Assembly (NCBI GenBank): GCA_963853835.1
Contig: OY970834.1
Location: 37,169,257 to 37,233,256 of the forward strand
Reading direction: 5' to 3'
Length of the DNA stretch: 64,000 nt
DNA from: Calendula officinalis
Lineage: Eukaryota; Streptophyta; Magnoliopsida; Asterales; Asteraceae
Part shown: positions 1-12,666 of the stretch, piece after piece
Layout of the letters: every line of letters starts with the position of its first letter
Numbering within the stretch: position 1 is the first letter of the stretch
Notes under the pieces: generated by a model
What the model saw: only the letters and a program-made list of their open reading frames with translations
Database searches by the model: none
What the model was told of the DNA's origin: nothing
Program-made: the position numbers and the translations under genes

Positions 1-56
1 GATTATTAACTATGATAATTATTGAAAAACAAATTTGTTGAAATTTTGGTGGTTAC

Positions 57-3000
57 CACGGGGTGAGAAGGTAAGTAGGGTGCTAAGTGTTTTTTCACAC
101 CGATTGGGCCCATTCCAGGCCCACCGCCACCATGTGGAATGCAAAATGTTTTGTGAAGATTTAGATGGCATACATCAGCACCAATCCACCCGGGACTTGT
201 TAGACCAACCTGAAAGAATACAACTGGTCGATAAACGGGCCAATTTGGGTTATGTTTTAACTCTAACGGGTCAAATACAGAAAAATAGCTTAAAAAGCAT
301 GTCAAGTAGGTCAAACGGGTCGAAATTGGCCCGAATTTATTTAAAATGCATAAAACCTCCTACATTATTTTCTCTATAAAAATAAAAATTATATTACTAT
401 TTGAAATAATATAATTTTGGCAATCATCTTTGACAAACGAATTATTAACAAAAACAAAAAATTGTTATTTTGACCAGTCAACAATTATGATTAAATAATA
501 GTAGTATAATAAACCTGCGCATTCATATTTGCTCCATCCATATAAACCTGACCTCCGTTATCATGAATAATTTTGCAAATCTCATCGATACCTTCTTCAT
601 AAACTCCATGAGTCGAAGGATATGTTACCTGGAATTTGAAGGAAACAAAATAACTTCATTAAATTAAGTATCATCATTCTAATAACAATATGCATATATA
701 TATACCATTAGCGCAGATAATTTGTCCTTGTTTGCTTCAGCAGCTTTTCGTACTTCTTCAATATTAATGTTACCTTTAGAATCGGTTCCAACTGTAATTA
801 TTTTCATTCCACACATTGCAGCACTTGCGGGATTTGTTCCGTGTGCAGATACAGGAATGATACATACGTTTCTGTGATGATCTCCTCTTGCCTATAATTA
901 ATTAAAGTAACAAAAAAATATAAAATTAGCATCAATTCCAGTTCTTGAGAAAGAATCAAATAAAAAAGCTAATAAAAGTCAAAGCAATTGTGCAAAATTA
1001 TTTTGAGTTATACCATATGATATGCTCTAATAACCATGAGCCCAGCATACTCTCCAGCAGCACCAGCATTTGGTTGCAAAGAGAAAGAATCAAATCCCGT
1101 AACAGTACACAACAGATCACCCAAATTCTTAAACATTTCCTGAAATAAAATCCATATACAATTATAATAAGTGATCAATCTTAAATTAAACAATAATATA
1201 ACTTAAATCATAAACTAAAAAAGAAATTATAATTACTTGATATCCTTGTGCTTGTTCAGTTGGTGCAAACGGGTGCATATTTGCAAATTCGGGCCATGTT
1301 ACGGGCATCATTTCTGTAGTTGCATTAAGTTTCATTGTACATGAACCCAATGGAATCATACTGTGACATAATGAGAGATCTTTTGATTGTAATTTGCTGA
1401 TGTATCTGAGTAATTCATGCTCTGTGTGGAAACTTTAAGTATAAAAACATAAAAAATTATTATAATACATTTGTAAAATCATAAATAATATAAAAAAAAG
1501 GTAAGAAAGAACTGTACGAGTTAAAAATAGGGTGTGTCATATACGGTGACTTCCTTACGAGCCCAGAAGGAATAACATCTTGTACTTCTGGTGCAAGAGA
1601 TGCAGCAGTAAATGTCACCTAAATTATAAATGAAATAAAATTTATATATTCACAAAATACAAATAATTTTACTATCTGAATGAATATAATACTCACTGGT
1701 TTACCCAATGCAAAAACTTTAAACAATGTATCAACATCCTCGATGGTGGTTGTTTCATCAAATGAGACAGTGATCTAATAACAAATTCAAAACAAATATA
1801 AAATTAACTTCAAGAATAGAGTCAACTGTTTGCAAATATAGTCAACATTGGAAATATGCTTACGGTATTTTTATCAACAATACGAAGATTCATATTGTTT
1901 TTTAAAGCTTCTTCTGCTATTAAACTCGAATCCATACATTTTATTTTAACTGTATCGAAAAAGGGAAGATTTTGAACATCTACTGTCCCGAGTTTTTTCA
2001 ATCCGGCTGCAAATGTGGCAGCAAGCCCATGCGTTCGTTGAGCTATGGTTTTTAGACCTTCGGGCCCGTGGTAAACACCATACATAGCAGCCATGTTTGC
2101 AAGTAACGCCTGCATAATAATACAATTAATAGTTAGGACAAACAATATTTAATTATTTATAATATTAAAATATAAAAAACCGATACCTGAGCAGTACAAA
2201 TATTGCTAGTAGCTTTATCCCTCCTAATATGTTGCTCTCGAGTTTGCATCGCCATACGTAAAGCCGGTTTACCCGAAGAATCAACACTGACACCAATAAT
2301 TCTTCCTGGCATCATTCTCTTATACTCTTGAGAAGTTGCCAGAAAGGCAGCGTGGGGCCCACCATACCCCATGGGGACCCCAAACCGTTGGGCGGACCCC
2401 ACCACAATATCAACACCAAATTCACCAGGCGGTTTCAAAATAGTCAACGCCAGCAAATCACTAGCCATAACAACCTTCACACCATTCGCGTGTGCATTCT
2501 TAACAAACTCATCATAATCCAACAACTCACCTTCAGTACCTGGATACTGAACCAACACGCCACAAACATCACCAGATGAGTAATCGAAATCCTTCAGATC
2601 TGATGTCACCACTTTCAGATCAAAACCGTCTGCTCTTGTTTTACAGATATCGATCGTTTGCGGGTGACAATTGTTTGCGATTATGAATGTTTTCTTTTTA
2701 CCTTTTTGAATGTTGTTACACATAGCCATGGCTTCTGCAGCTGCAGTGCCTTCATCAAGTAAGGATGCATTCGACATTGGTAAACCGGTTAGATCTGTAA
2801 TCATAGTTTGAAAATTGAGCAGAGATTCGAGTCTTCCTTGTGCAATTTCAGCTTGATATGGTGTATACTGTGTATACCACCCTGGATTTTCCATAATATT
2901 ACGTAAAATTACACTTGGAACGGATGTATTGTAATACCCCATTCCGATAAACGATTTATAAACCCTATTTTTTGAAGCTAACTCTTGCATATGTGCAATC

Positions 3001-3398
3001 ATTTGAGATTCGGTTAATCCTTCATCGAATTTCGGGAATATCATGGAATTAAGTCGAATTGATTTCGGTACAGTTGCATCAATCAGTGAATCGAGATTTG
3101 AAAACCCTACGAATTCCGCCATTTTCTTCTGTTCTGCAGGTGTGGCGGAATTATGTCGGCGTGCGAAAGTGTCACTAGGTTTCAGAGCATCGATTGAAAT
3201 CGATCGTGTTTGTGATTGTGAATTGAATCCATGAAAATTTCTTTCTGATCTAACATTTCTGTTGGATGGATTGTACGGACATAATGATGAAACATACCTT
3301 GAAGATGAATACAAAGCAGGGGATGGTGAATTTTGTTTGGTTTGTGAAATTAAGCGACTGATAATGGCTTTATTTGCTAGCCTTCGAGCACGCTCCAT
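57..3398 (-). CDS. GLDP: Glycine dehydrogenase (decarboxylating) P-protein, mitochondrial; 3' part outside window
   Basis: P-protein of the glycine cleavage system: a PLP enzyme that decarboxylates glycine and passes the aminomethyl group to H-protein in the mitochondrial matrix during photorespiration. Nine exons join in frame with GT-AG borders: 3398-2187, 2109-1864, 1774-1697, 1618-1518, 1432-1237, 1139-1014, 891-706, 628-515 and 209-57. They give 804 codons. The family has roughly 1030-1040, so the C-terminus lies beyond the left edge. The N-terminus is Arg/Ser-rich without acidic residues (MERARRLANK, then RSERNFHGF), as expected of a mitochondrial presequence. Family landmarks are QAEIAQGRLESLLNFQTM and MPGRIIGVSVDS in exon 1, ARGDHHRNVCIIPVSAHGTN in exon 7, and the PLP-lysine region HLNLHKTFCIPHGGGGPG in exon 9. 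No stop or frameshift was seen, so it looks functional. The ATG at 3398 is the only one that leads into the presequence. Confidence 0.96.
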
Positions 3399-3985
3399 TG
3401 CTGATTATGGTGAATTTGGGATTGAATGGATCAAGCTCAAATGATGAACACCCACTTGAAGAAAAAGGTGGATTATAAAACGAGACAGAGCTTGAATGCT
3501 CTGTTTTTATGTTGTTATTTTAGTATTATTTCATGAGTAGTAGTGGGTTGGTGATAAGGGGTTGTTGGGAATATACACTGACCTCACACACATATATATG
3601 TGACTAGGTAATAGAATGTTATGTTTTGGGTCCTCAATGTCACATTTGGTCTAAAAGTTAAGAAAATGAACTTTTTGTTATGTGTTTTTATAAATTACAG
3701 TTATTATATTTGTTAAATAAAAAAAATCATAGAAGTGTATTAGATTCAGTTAATATAATCAGTGTACTTTTGTAATTTGTTTGCAATTTAGTTGTTATAC
3801 TAATATGACTATCTTAAAAGAAGTTTTTTTTTCTTTTGACAATTCGATTGTGTGATGATTGATTTTTTCATTGTTAACCTAATTAATCATTTTATGATGA
3901 GTTGATTTATCATGTGATCTTTATTTTATATTTTTTTAACAAAAAAGAGAATCAAGCCGGGAACTTTGGCATGATCATTAGCGAC
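3399..3985. other. Upstream region of GLDP
   Basis: This holds the 5' untranslated and presumed promoter DNA of the minus-strand P-protein gene, then AT-rich spacer. An AT-rich TATA-like stretch (TTTTATAAT on the minus strand) lies near 3470, about 75 bp before the ATG. I see no other gene or well-defined motif. Confidence 0.35.
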
Positions 3986-4536
3986 TAGAGATGCAAACGG
4001 GTACGGGTAATAGCGGGTATTGCAAAACTCGTACCCGTACCCGACCCGCAATTCCTATACCCGTACCCGCCCCGTAGCCGGTCAAATCCCCGTCGGGTTC
4101 GGGTAGAAAAATCCCCCCGGGTACGGGGAACCCGACGGGTACCCGTTCAATAAAAAAATTAAATAAAATAGCTAAAACATTGAATACTCTTAGTTAGTCT
4201 AGGCTTATTTCGTTCAATACGTAATGGATTAACGGGAGACGGGCCAAATTTTTACCATTATTAGTTTAGGCTAATGAGAGATTAAGAGTTGAGTTAAGTT
4301 TCGGTAGTGACTAGTGGGCTAAAGTTGTGTTAAAAAAAATCACACATTAATATATATATTCGGGTCGGGTATAAACGGTGCGGGTATTATAAAACCCGTA
4401 CCCGACCCGTACCCGCTCTCGGGTATGAAATTTAAACCCATCCCCGACCCGATACCCGTTTAGACGGGTAATACCCGCCCCGTAAGACTCGGGTACCCGC
4501 GGGTACCCAAACCCGCGGGTTAAATTTGCATCCCTA
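3986..4536. mobile_element. Non-autonomous hAT element built of CGGGTACCCG words
   Basis: A 551-bp element flanked by a perfect 8-bp TSD, TTAGCGAC (3978-3985 and 4537-4544). Its ends are inverted: TAGAGATGCAAA on the left and TTTGCATCCCTA on the right. The 8-bp TSD and TA-ending short inverted repeats are hAT hallmarks. Both subterminal regions are dense in CGGGTACGGG and its complement, flanking an AT-rich middle. No coding capacity. Confidence 0.85.
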
Positions 4537-4544
4537 TTAGCGAC

Positions 4545-5499
4545 TATATTAATTGTTAATTGGTATATACTAAAATAGTATATTTTGTAAATACATAATC
4601 ACCAATAGGAGACTTTATTGAGTACAATTACTCATTTTTATGAATAAAATTAAAAGATATGTTTATTATATACTCCTTATAATGTATTTCCATTCCACCT
4701 TAATTAATACCCTAACAACACACTCTTTGCAACGGGTTTTAGGTTATCTTTTGGAAATATTTGTGTTTATCATAATTTAAATTATCATTCATTTGTACAG
4801 TAATCGTTAGAAAAAACATGTAGCAGATCAAATTTTGCTAGCCATAAAATATAATACATATGATACCCATCACCGCATTGTGCGGGTATCTACTAGTAAT
4901 AATAATGTTAAAAAGGTGAAAAACAAATAGAAGGATAACCAAATTAGTCCATAATGAGATTGAAAAGCGCCGAATATAGCAATGGGAGAATAGTGTAGGT
5001 ACCTATAACGTTAATTTTATTAGAAAGGTTGGAGATTTGGAGAGAGAGAAATTTGGTGGGGGTTGGTGAGTGCGTATTTTAAGAGACACTGCGCACCAAC
5101 AACTTAAGGAAAATGACAACAATGTGAATGATGCAAAAATATTATTTTTCTATTCATCATTGGTTGTTTAAAGTTAACTTAACTAACTTTTCTAAAAGAG
5201 CATTAGTTTTCATACCACACTTTTTAATATATCTACCACAATGTATTAGTATTCCTGCAAAATGTACAAGCATGTAAAACAATTATTATGGTACAAGAAG
5301 TAAAAGATGTGGTGTAAAAATCACTTCCTTTTCTAAAACTATTGAATTTTAATCTGCGTCTGTAAGTCCCTTTAGATACAAGTATGGCAAGTTTAGGCAA
5401 GAATTTTTTTTTTTGACAACTACAAAAATTATGGAATTAACAGTGGATTTGTTATCAATAAATGTGAAATTTTTAAGAGGTCTTAGTTTCTCCTTAGGA
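4545..5499. other. Intergenic, AT-rich, no gene seen
   Basis: AT-rich spacer. No ORF with recognisable similarity, no RNA gene and no clean repeat border was found. Confidence 0.5.
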
Positions 5500-5640
5500 G
5501 CAAAATCAAAATATCCCGCGCGGCCATGGAAGTTTACATGTGCCGATTTTGGGCTACCTGCAAAGCGGGTGATCACCCTGTGATCAGTCGGCTCACATAG
5601 CAAGTCAGAATCCAGGTTACCTACAAAAACCTATGGAATT
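5500..5640 (-). pseudogene. Exon-like fragment, origin unknown
   Basis: On the minus strand, after an acceptor-like CCATAG near 5633, an open frame begins VFVGNLDSDLL. This superficially resembles an RNP2 motif of RNA-binding proteins. The following residues (CEPTDHRVITRFAG) do not continue as an RRM, and the frame runs into AT-rich noise. It is GC-richer than its surroundings. It may be a captured or decayed exon, but no function is claimed. Confidence 0.15.
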
Positions 5641-5662
5641 ATGTGTTTTAGTAACATGTGGT

Positions 5663-5990
5663 TAGGCATGTGCAAACTGCACCGAGAACCGACCAAAACT
5701 GTCAAATCGGACTGGACCGAACAAGACCGTCCAAGCTAATCGGTTCGGTTGTCGGTTGTAATTTTCATGAAAATTTGGTTTTCGGGTATGTTCGGTTCGG
5801 TTCGATCCAAAACTGAGAAAAAAAACATAAAAAAGTCGGAAAAACTTTCTCGTTCTCGGTTCGGTTCCGTCTGGTTCTCGATCCGGTTCAGTTCGGTTCC
5901 GAGCTTCATCAGTTCGGTCCTCGGTCCTACTGAAACCATTTTCTCGGTTTTCAATTCAGTTCCGAGTAGTTCGATTATTGGACCGTGCAT
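5663..5990. mobile_element. hAT-like element built of GGTTCGGTT words
   Basis: About 330 bp of reiterated GGTTCGGTT/AACCGAACC motifs, starting with TAGGCATGTGCAAAC. The same terminus, inverted, ends the repeat at 20972-21286, so the two belong to one family. Flanks ACATGTGG and ACACGTGA may be a decayed 8-bp TSD. Long ORFs across it in both strands are artefacts of the repeat. Confidence 0.55.
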
Positions 5991-5995
5991 ATAAC

Positions 5996-8805
5996 TACAC
6001 GTGATTAGTTTCTTTCATATAAAAATATTAGTGAATGTTCAAATGAAACAACAAAGAATTGAAAAAACGAAATTAACGTTTGTTTTCCAAAAAATAAAAT
6101 AAAATTAGAGGATAAAAATGACTAGAATTCGTAAAAATGTTAAGCATGGGATAACAAGTTAATGATAAAGTTGAGTGTGGCAAATGGCCGAACATGTGGA
6201 AGGCATTATTGAATGGAAGAAGGATTGGGTATGAATGGATGAAATAATGATTGGATAAATAAATTAGGTAATGGTGTGAGATGTTTGTGGGGTGGCAGAT
6301 TTTGTTTCATACACTTGCCTCTTTGTCTTTCCGGCATTATCGATCATCCAAAATACAGGTGTCGTTTGCCCCCCACAATTTGTTTGGCAGCCTGAATAAA
6401 CTTATCATTGACGATGTAGTTCCTAATTGTAAACATCATCAAAAACAAAAACCTTCAAGTTTTAAGGGTTTAGTATGAAAAGCTCCAAAGTGTTTGGTTT
6501 AGGTATAAGAGGTCATCTCTAATCGGAAATATACATCATCTTATTGTTATTGACATTTTAGTTTTTATCACATCCATATTGACACTCTAACTGACACACA
6601 TGTTAATAATGCACATTCACTTAAGTTTTTAGGCCCAGCTAATTATATAAGGCCAAAATGAATATAAGCACGCAGAATTTAGTAACTGTCCAAAACCATC
6701 AAATGTGCAGAGAGGTAACATGAACTTGCATAAATGACCAATTTAATACTCTGACTCATTAATATGATATCATTTTTTTACATTATTTACTTACATTATA
6801 TCTTTTGACGAACTAGAAAATATATGTTTTCCTCAATATATTGAACTCATAAGCAATTGATATAAGATTTCATGATCAAATTAGTGAGTCAGAGTACAGA
6901 ATTGACTATTTTTTAAAGTTAAGGTACTATGTTCCACCTTTAATTGTTCATGGTAGTAGTCTAGCAGATGATTCAGTCAACCAAGTTCAATATATTAAAA
7001 TGTATTTTGGTTATTATAAAATACACGCATAAGTTCCAACTTTTATTTACATGGCCCACATTTCCATCTTCTCATCCTTCTAGTAAACCTAAGCACCAGC
7101 CAAACAAAGCCAATTGATGGGTCGGTGCCATCGGTTTCTATAAGCGACGTGATACCGACCAACTTAAGCAAGCAGTTGGCACAAGTCTAAGAGATAAGGT
7201 AACTGGTTAAACTGTGTACCAAAATTAGCTTAGGTGCACTGATGACAAAAGACACAAAAATGAGGTGGTTTTAGAATTATTATATTAAAAAAAAAACATT
7301 AAGGAGATTGAACAAGTGGTTTTTAGAAATGTTTCATTGTAAACCATAAACCTGTTTTTTTTTAGCAACTAAAATTGCAGCCCTTTCGTTAGCAACTGAA
7401 TCTATGTTTTAACTTTTTTTGCTTTCATACCAAAGCTTTCTAGAACAAATGTACAACAAAGGCCCAAATCTGCCGGGACCTGGATTCATAGCCCTGTATC
7501 CATAAAGTGTTGTACTTCATCAAATCCCCACGGGCACATGTACAACTTCACTAAACACTTGACAACTAGCTAGAAACAAAATATTAATAATCCTATACAT
7601 AACATACTACCTTAGGCCGGTAGATATGTGCAAAATTTGCCATGGTGGCAAGCAAACCACGGTATGGACGCACGCATATGGAAAACTGCCCTCTCCACAA
7701 TTTGGTAGATATATATAACCACGTGATGGATATTTTCTTCAATGATTAATTAAGGGACATCTGATGTAAGAATAATTTTGATATGATCTCATGGACCATA
7801 CCGATTAGGTTTAAGGTTTTTCTTAATTGCATATACAAATACCCATTTACTATTTCATATTTAGTATTTTAATATAACTTTATACAATTAACGATATGAA
7901 CTCGTAATATTTTAATTACTTGTATATTTTCATAACAAGTATTGTTAATTTGGAAGTGACGGTGTAAAATTTGATCATAGAAATAATAAAGTCGAACTGT
8001 TAAAACTTGGCAAATTACAACATGTACTTTTTTATTTAAAAATTTAATTATTTATAAAATAGACATTAATTTTTTTTTTATCTTCTTATTTTCTGAAAAG
8101 TAAATACTGTATTAGAAAGGGATAATAATTACAACACGTATCATCTCGAAGATCAGATATAAATCTAAGCGTCACATAACTCATTTGTAAATTACAAAGA
8201 TCTTAGAATGTGATAACAATTTTATAAAATATCTATTTTAAAAAATATCATAAAAGACATGAAATTACTATTCCAAGGTGAATCAATTACCTGACTGAAG
8301 CCATTCCTAGCCACCATTGCTTTCGAAAAGAGTCTGTTACTATTTTATATTCATATAACCCGCATACACCGACAAATTTTTCTGTGTACAGTGAATATTA
8401 TATAAATAAAATTTACTTAGATCTCAGAATAATATAAAACAAATCCTTCCACATGTGATTGATATAATTGTATCATGCTTAAGGAACAGTTGCCAAGAGG
8501 ATCCTCTGCAATGAGTGAATACAGACATATATACATACATAGGAGTGAATACATACATACATACACACTGTATATACAAGTTACATACATACATATCGTA
8601 ATATTATACTTAATTTTCGATCAATTAGGTATACAAGGATAAAGTCTTATACATTTGAGTCCAAAGAGATTATTCCCAAAACAACTTCCTAAAAATCATT
8701 GATTCAAATTTTTTTATGAGTAAACATTATCATATGGTAAAGGAAAGGTTCGGAAACGGTTAAGTGGTGTACATCACGAGTATACTTCGGCCACCACGAG
8801 GAACT
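5996..8805. other. Intergenic region with scattered repeats
   Basis: AT-rich spacer with one inverted-repeat element (6716-6945) and ACAT microsatellite runs near 8520-8600. No gene could be supported on either strand. Confidence 0.5.
6716..6945. repeat. Inverted-repeat MITE-like element, copy 1
   Basis: The left arm (AATACTCTGACTCATTAAT) and right arm (TTAGTGAGTCAGAGTAC) are inverted complements around an AT-rich middle. A diverged relative with similar arms lies at about 40395-40690. No clear TSD, so the superfamily is unassigned. Confidence 0.45.
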
Positions 8806-10553
8806 TGTAACACCTCAATTTTTTTTAAAACAAAACATTTGCCAAAACATATCATTTTATAAATAGAAGAACCGTCCCAAAATACGGATTTACAAAAACC
8901 TTTAGTATGAAATCAGAGTATAAAGTTTCGGTGTTACAAAATATATCAAAACCAAAGCTAAGCATAAATCCGCTCTAATGTTCTTCTATTCTAGGCCCCG
9001 CATATCTCTATCCATGCGTACCTAAATCTCCGATCCAGAACCTGAGTACATAGCAAAAACAACAAGGAATACGTGAGACACAAAAATGTCTCATGAGCTA
9101 CATGGGTTTAGACCCCCGATAAAACAAGCAAATTTCACATTATATATAAACATATATATATATATATATATCTATGTATATATCTCATCATCATACGTCT
9201 AGTCACCCTATTGTGACTCTATCATTCTTGCTTCCTTAGCAAGTCAATCTAGTTATTTGGAACACCTCCAAACAACCCGTCATCTCACATACTTATTAAT
9301 CGGGGATCCCCCGCCTTAATAAGCCTCATGGTAACGGCAAGAGGGAATCGCCCAATCTACCGTTACCCGACTTCTAGCCGGATCTCGTCCGGTAGCAAGC
9401 CTCCTAACACATGATGGTCCATGGGTCGATGCTCAATCCGCCCCATCCCAAGTGACCGGGGATCCCCCCGAATCACCGCCACACTATCACACGTCATAAC
9501 TTCTCGAGTTATTCCATCTAAGCCCTTGGCTATCTCATAATTCACCAAACAAGTTAGTCATAATATTCATAATAATATATAACTAACTCTACATACTAAT
9601 AGTCTACACAATTAATCAAATAGACCAAATCACAAGTAAGAAAACATATTTCAATGGCTATGTACTCAGTAAAGTCCACACGTACTCACCTTAGCAATAA
9701 TATGCTCCAACCGTATTATTTCCGCCGGTTTCCTTGCCCCAACAATTTGATCAACTCCGAGACTTCACCGGAAGCCTAATACAATAATCACAAGATTATA
9801 AACATCACATTCTACTAACAATGTGTCCATCTATCTCTAGATAACACTTATTAATTCATTTCCCCCAATTATGGTGATTTACCAAACCCTAGGTTTAACC
9901 AACCCTTAAGGTTCTTACAAATCATAACCATACACTCGTTTCCTTTGATAATATACCATTTATTAAGTGCATACATCACTTATATCACCATAACCCATAA
10001 CCCAAAGAGCTGGGGTTTCAAACCCATACACCCAAATACATAGATCTTACGCTACAAAGATCAAAGAGTGAAGATATACCTTTAATCTTCAACTAGGAGT
10101 GAAATCTACCAAAGATTTGTGGAGGAATCACTCAAGAACTGCACTAGAGCTCCAAAAATCGCCAAAGAGGTATCTAGGGTTTGAAAATAACACAAATGGC
10201 TGAAAACCCGATTTTAAAGCTGCACGACACGAGTTCACGACGCGAACAATAGTTCGCGTCGCTAAGTCTGCGCTTTTCCAAACTTCGCGATCGCTAAGCC
10301 ATCGCGAACTACATCGCGACCAATGGCCCAGATCCCTGATCGGAGTTCCCGATCGTTAACCCTAGTTCGCGACGCGAACTTCCTAAGGCAGCAGGGCTGC
10401 AATTTTTCATCTTTGTCTCGACCCGGTTTCACCCATAACTTTCTCATACGGTGTCCAAACGACACGAAACCAATTCCTACGTTCTTTGAACGATTTATCC
10501 TTATTTATCATATTTTATTCAATTTATTTATTTACAAATTTCGGGTCGTTACA
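8806..10553 (-). mobile_element. Solo LTR of Ty3/Gypsy-like family A, minus orientation
   Basis: A 1748-bp unit running TGTAACACCTC to CGGGTCGTTACA, flanked by a perfect 5-bp TSD GAACT (8801-8805 and 10554-10558). It is the reverse complement of the LTR at 53814-55518, which is followed by a primer-binding site and gag. No internal domain is left, so it is a solo LTR, presumably from recombination between two LTRs. A (TA)n run near 9151-9172 and CpG-rich words (TTCGCGACGCGAAC) near 10230-10380 lie inside it. Confidence 0.88.
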
Positions 10554-10558
10554 GAACT

Positions 10559-12097
10559 CGTTATAAACGAGAATACCTTTTAATTAAATATTAGATTATT
10601 ACATTTCTATATTATCAGTTACGTGTTAAAGGGAGTAAGTACTGGCCATATACTTGAGTCAACAATCATCATTTATGCTTAATTTTGTTCAAATTACCTA
10701 TCACGAACCAGAAATAATCATTAGATATTCGTATTATATTTGTCATGTTGTTTTTCATTTTCATCAAACTGTGGTCTTTTTGCCGTTTCAAAAAAAAAAA
10801 AAAAAAAAATTCAAAACTGTGATCTTTTAGTCACACGGTCCCAAACGTTTAACAACTTTACGTTAATTGTTTTTTATGACAAAAGTGTTAATGGGTTTAT
10901 CCGGCATGAGATAAAGATCCATCATTCATTCTGAAAAATGCACTTAATGTTAATTCTGAAAAATGCACTTAATGCAAGTCAAAAATAAAGTTCATTAATG
11001 AATAATAAATGTTTTTTTTACTGTAATAAGAATGGTAGGTTTGAGTTCATTTAATGGTCTTTATCCCACCCTTAAACATGAGTTAGCCCATCCCAAGTGT
11101 TATAACTATAGTAATTTTGCTATTAGGCAGGGTATATTTGACTTTACCACTATATTTTTTGTAATTAAAAGGGTTAGTTACTATATTTATTCTGTTACTA
11201 AATTTTACATTTTTCTGTGACGTCTTTTGGGGTCTTCGGTTTCCCAAATGTGGTGGGCCTGAGGGTTTGTTTCATATCACCATCCGATTTCCTTTTATGG
11301 CAAAATCGTGCTGGCTTGGGGATATAACCCTATGTAGATTTTTAAGTGCAAAAAACTTTTGAATGATTTTTTAGATGGTTAGTGAAAGATTTGTATACGG
11401 CAACAACAATTGGGTTGTGTACATCTCAATCATATATATGTTCGACCAACCAAAGAAGCTTATTATAAATGGGAATAGTTAAAGAAAAGTTAAAAGTGCT
11501 GGCTTGGGTATATATTCCTAGACTTCTGGTCATGAGATTCCACAAAAATACACATGAACAAGTTTTATACAATAACAATATTCATATTTTGTTTATTGTA
11601 ATGCAATGAGCGAATATGGCATCTTCATCTACTTGAATGAACACTATGATCCATCATAAAAAGGAGGAAATAAGCAATAGCCAATAATGATGTTCTTGTT
11701 TTCTATTTTGGACTGAAAAACGACATGTATTTGTCCAATATTACAATAAATATATGCCGGAAAAGTTTGAGTTTAGTTTTGTTTTATCAAGGATGGATCC
11801 AATATTATTACAATAAACATATGTGGAAAAAGTTTGAGTTTAGTTTTGTAGAGATATCACTTTCCATATTTTTACTTCCCTCATATCCTTCATTTGAAGC
11901 GATTGAATATCGTTGTTATTGTCTTTGTTGTTGGGTTAGATACAAGCAAGTCTATACATAAGTTGTACAAAATGTTTTTTATAACCGTGACAGAATTTGC
12001 TATCGTTTTGCGTCGTTTAATGGAGTGGTGTCTCTAATTATTTTTCGATAAATTAAAGTTTTAAATTTGTTATTCCTCTATCGCTTTTTATCAATTA
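10559..12097. other. Intergenic, no gene seen
   Basis: AT-rich spacer with a poly-A run near 10790-10810, a short tandem duplication (TTCTGAAAAATGCACTTAATG) around 10928-10975 and a local repeat of AAAAGTTTGAGTTTAGTTTTG near 11761 and 11828. The small ORFs have no recognisable content. Confidence 0.5.
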
Positions 12098-12355
12098 CTC
12101 CCTCCGTCCCACAAAAAACTTCTCATTTCATTCAAAAATTTTGTCCCACGAAAAACTTCCTATTTCCCATATTTGATGGGCTCCACACAATAAAAAACTA
12201 TTAGTACTAAAGACCCCACCACTAATATCCACTAACTATTTTTCTCTCTCCAATCCAACCTTATATTTTAATCAAAAGTATTATCAATGACCCCACCACT
12301 AACTATCACCTAAAAACTTGTGCAAAATGGGAAGGTTTTTGTGGGACGGAGGGAG
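12098..12355. mobile_element. Stowaway MITE (CTCCCTCCGTCCC family)
   Basis: A 258-bp element with inverted ends CTCCCTCCGTCCCACAAAAA and TTTTTGTGGGACGGAGGGAG, flanked by TA on both sides. This is the Tc1/mariner-derived Stowaway signature. Related copies are at 13101-13364, 37369-37631 and 42637-43616. Confidence 0.92.
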
Positions 12356-12478
12356 TAATATATTTTGATCAATTATTGACAAATTCCTGTCAAAATGGCA
12401 TTTTAGGCTTATAGCTATGCATTTTGATAATAAAAAAATTTAACGGCAAATTTAATCTACTTTTAAATACTTATTTAT

Positions 12479-12596
12479 GTCCATTATGGGACTCGAACCC
12501 TCAATCTCAAGGATGTGGGCATTTTGATCATCCCTTTGTGTCATTAACCATATTGTTCAAAACCTCTTAAGTCACTTAACCAACAGGTACACGTGA
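12479..12596 (-). repeat. tRNA-derived SINE-like fragment
   Basis: Read on the minus strand, this has an A-box-like GTTGGTTAAGTGAC near 12580 and a B-box-like GGGTTCGAGTCCC at 12488-12500, the internal RNA polymerase III promoter layout of tRNAs. The spacing (about 80 bp) and lack of a cloverleaf argue against a working tRNA gene. A SINE head or tRNA relic is more likely. Confidence 0.45.
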
Positions 12597-12666
12597 TACT
12601 TGTTAGTCGTTTTTTCTGATGAAATTATGCGTTAAAAGAAATCTTTTTTACAAGATATGACATTAT

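Noticed and set aside
5736..5994. Overlapping ORFs on both strands (84 and 81 codons)
   Set aside because: They arise from the GGTTCGG word repeat of a hAT-like element; no protein similarity is expected.
6281..6478. 65-codon plus-strand ORF
   Set aside because: No similarity recognised, no splice or promoter context, composition like the intergenic background.
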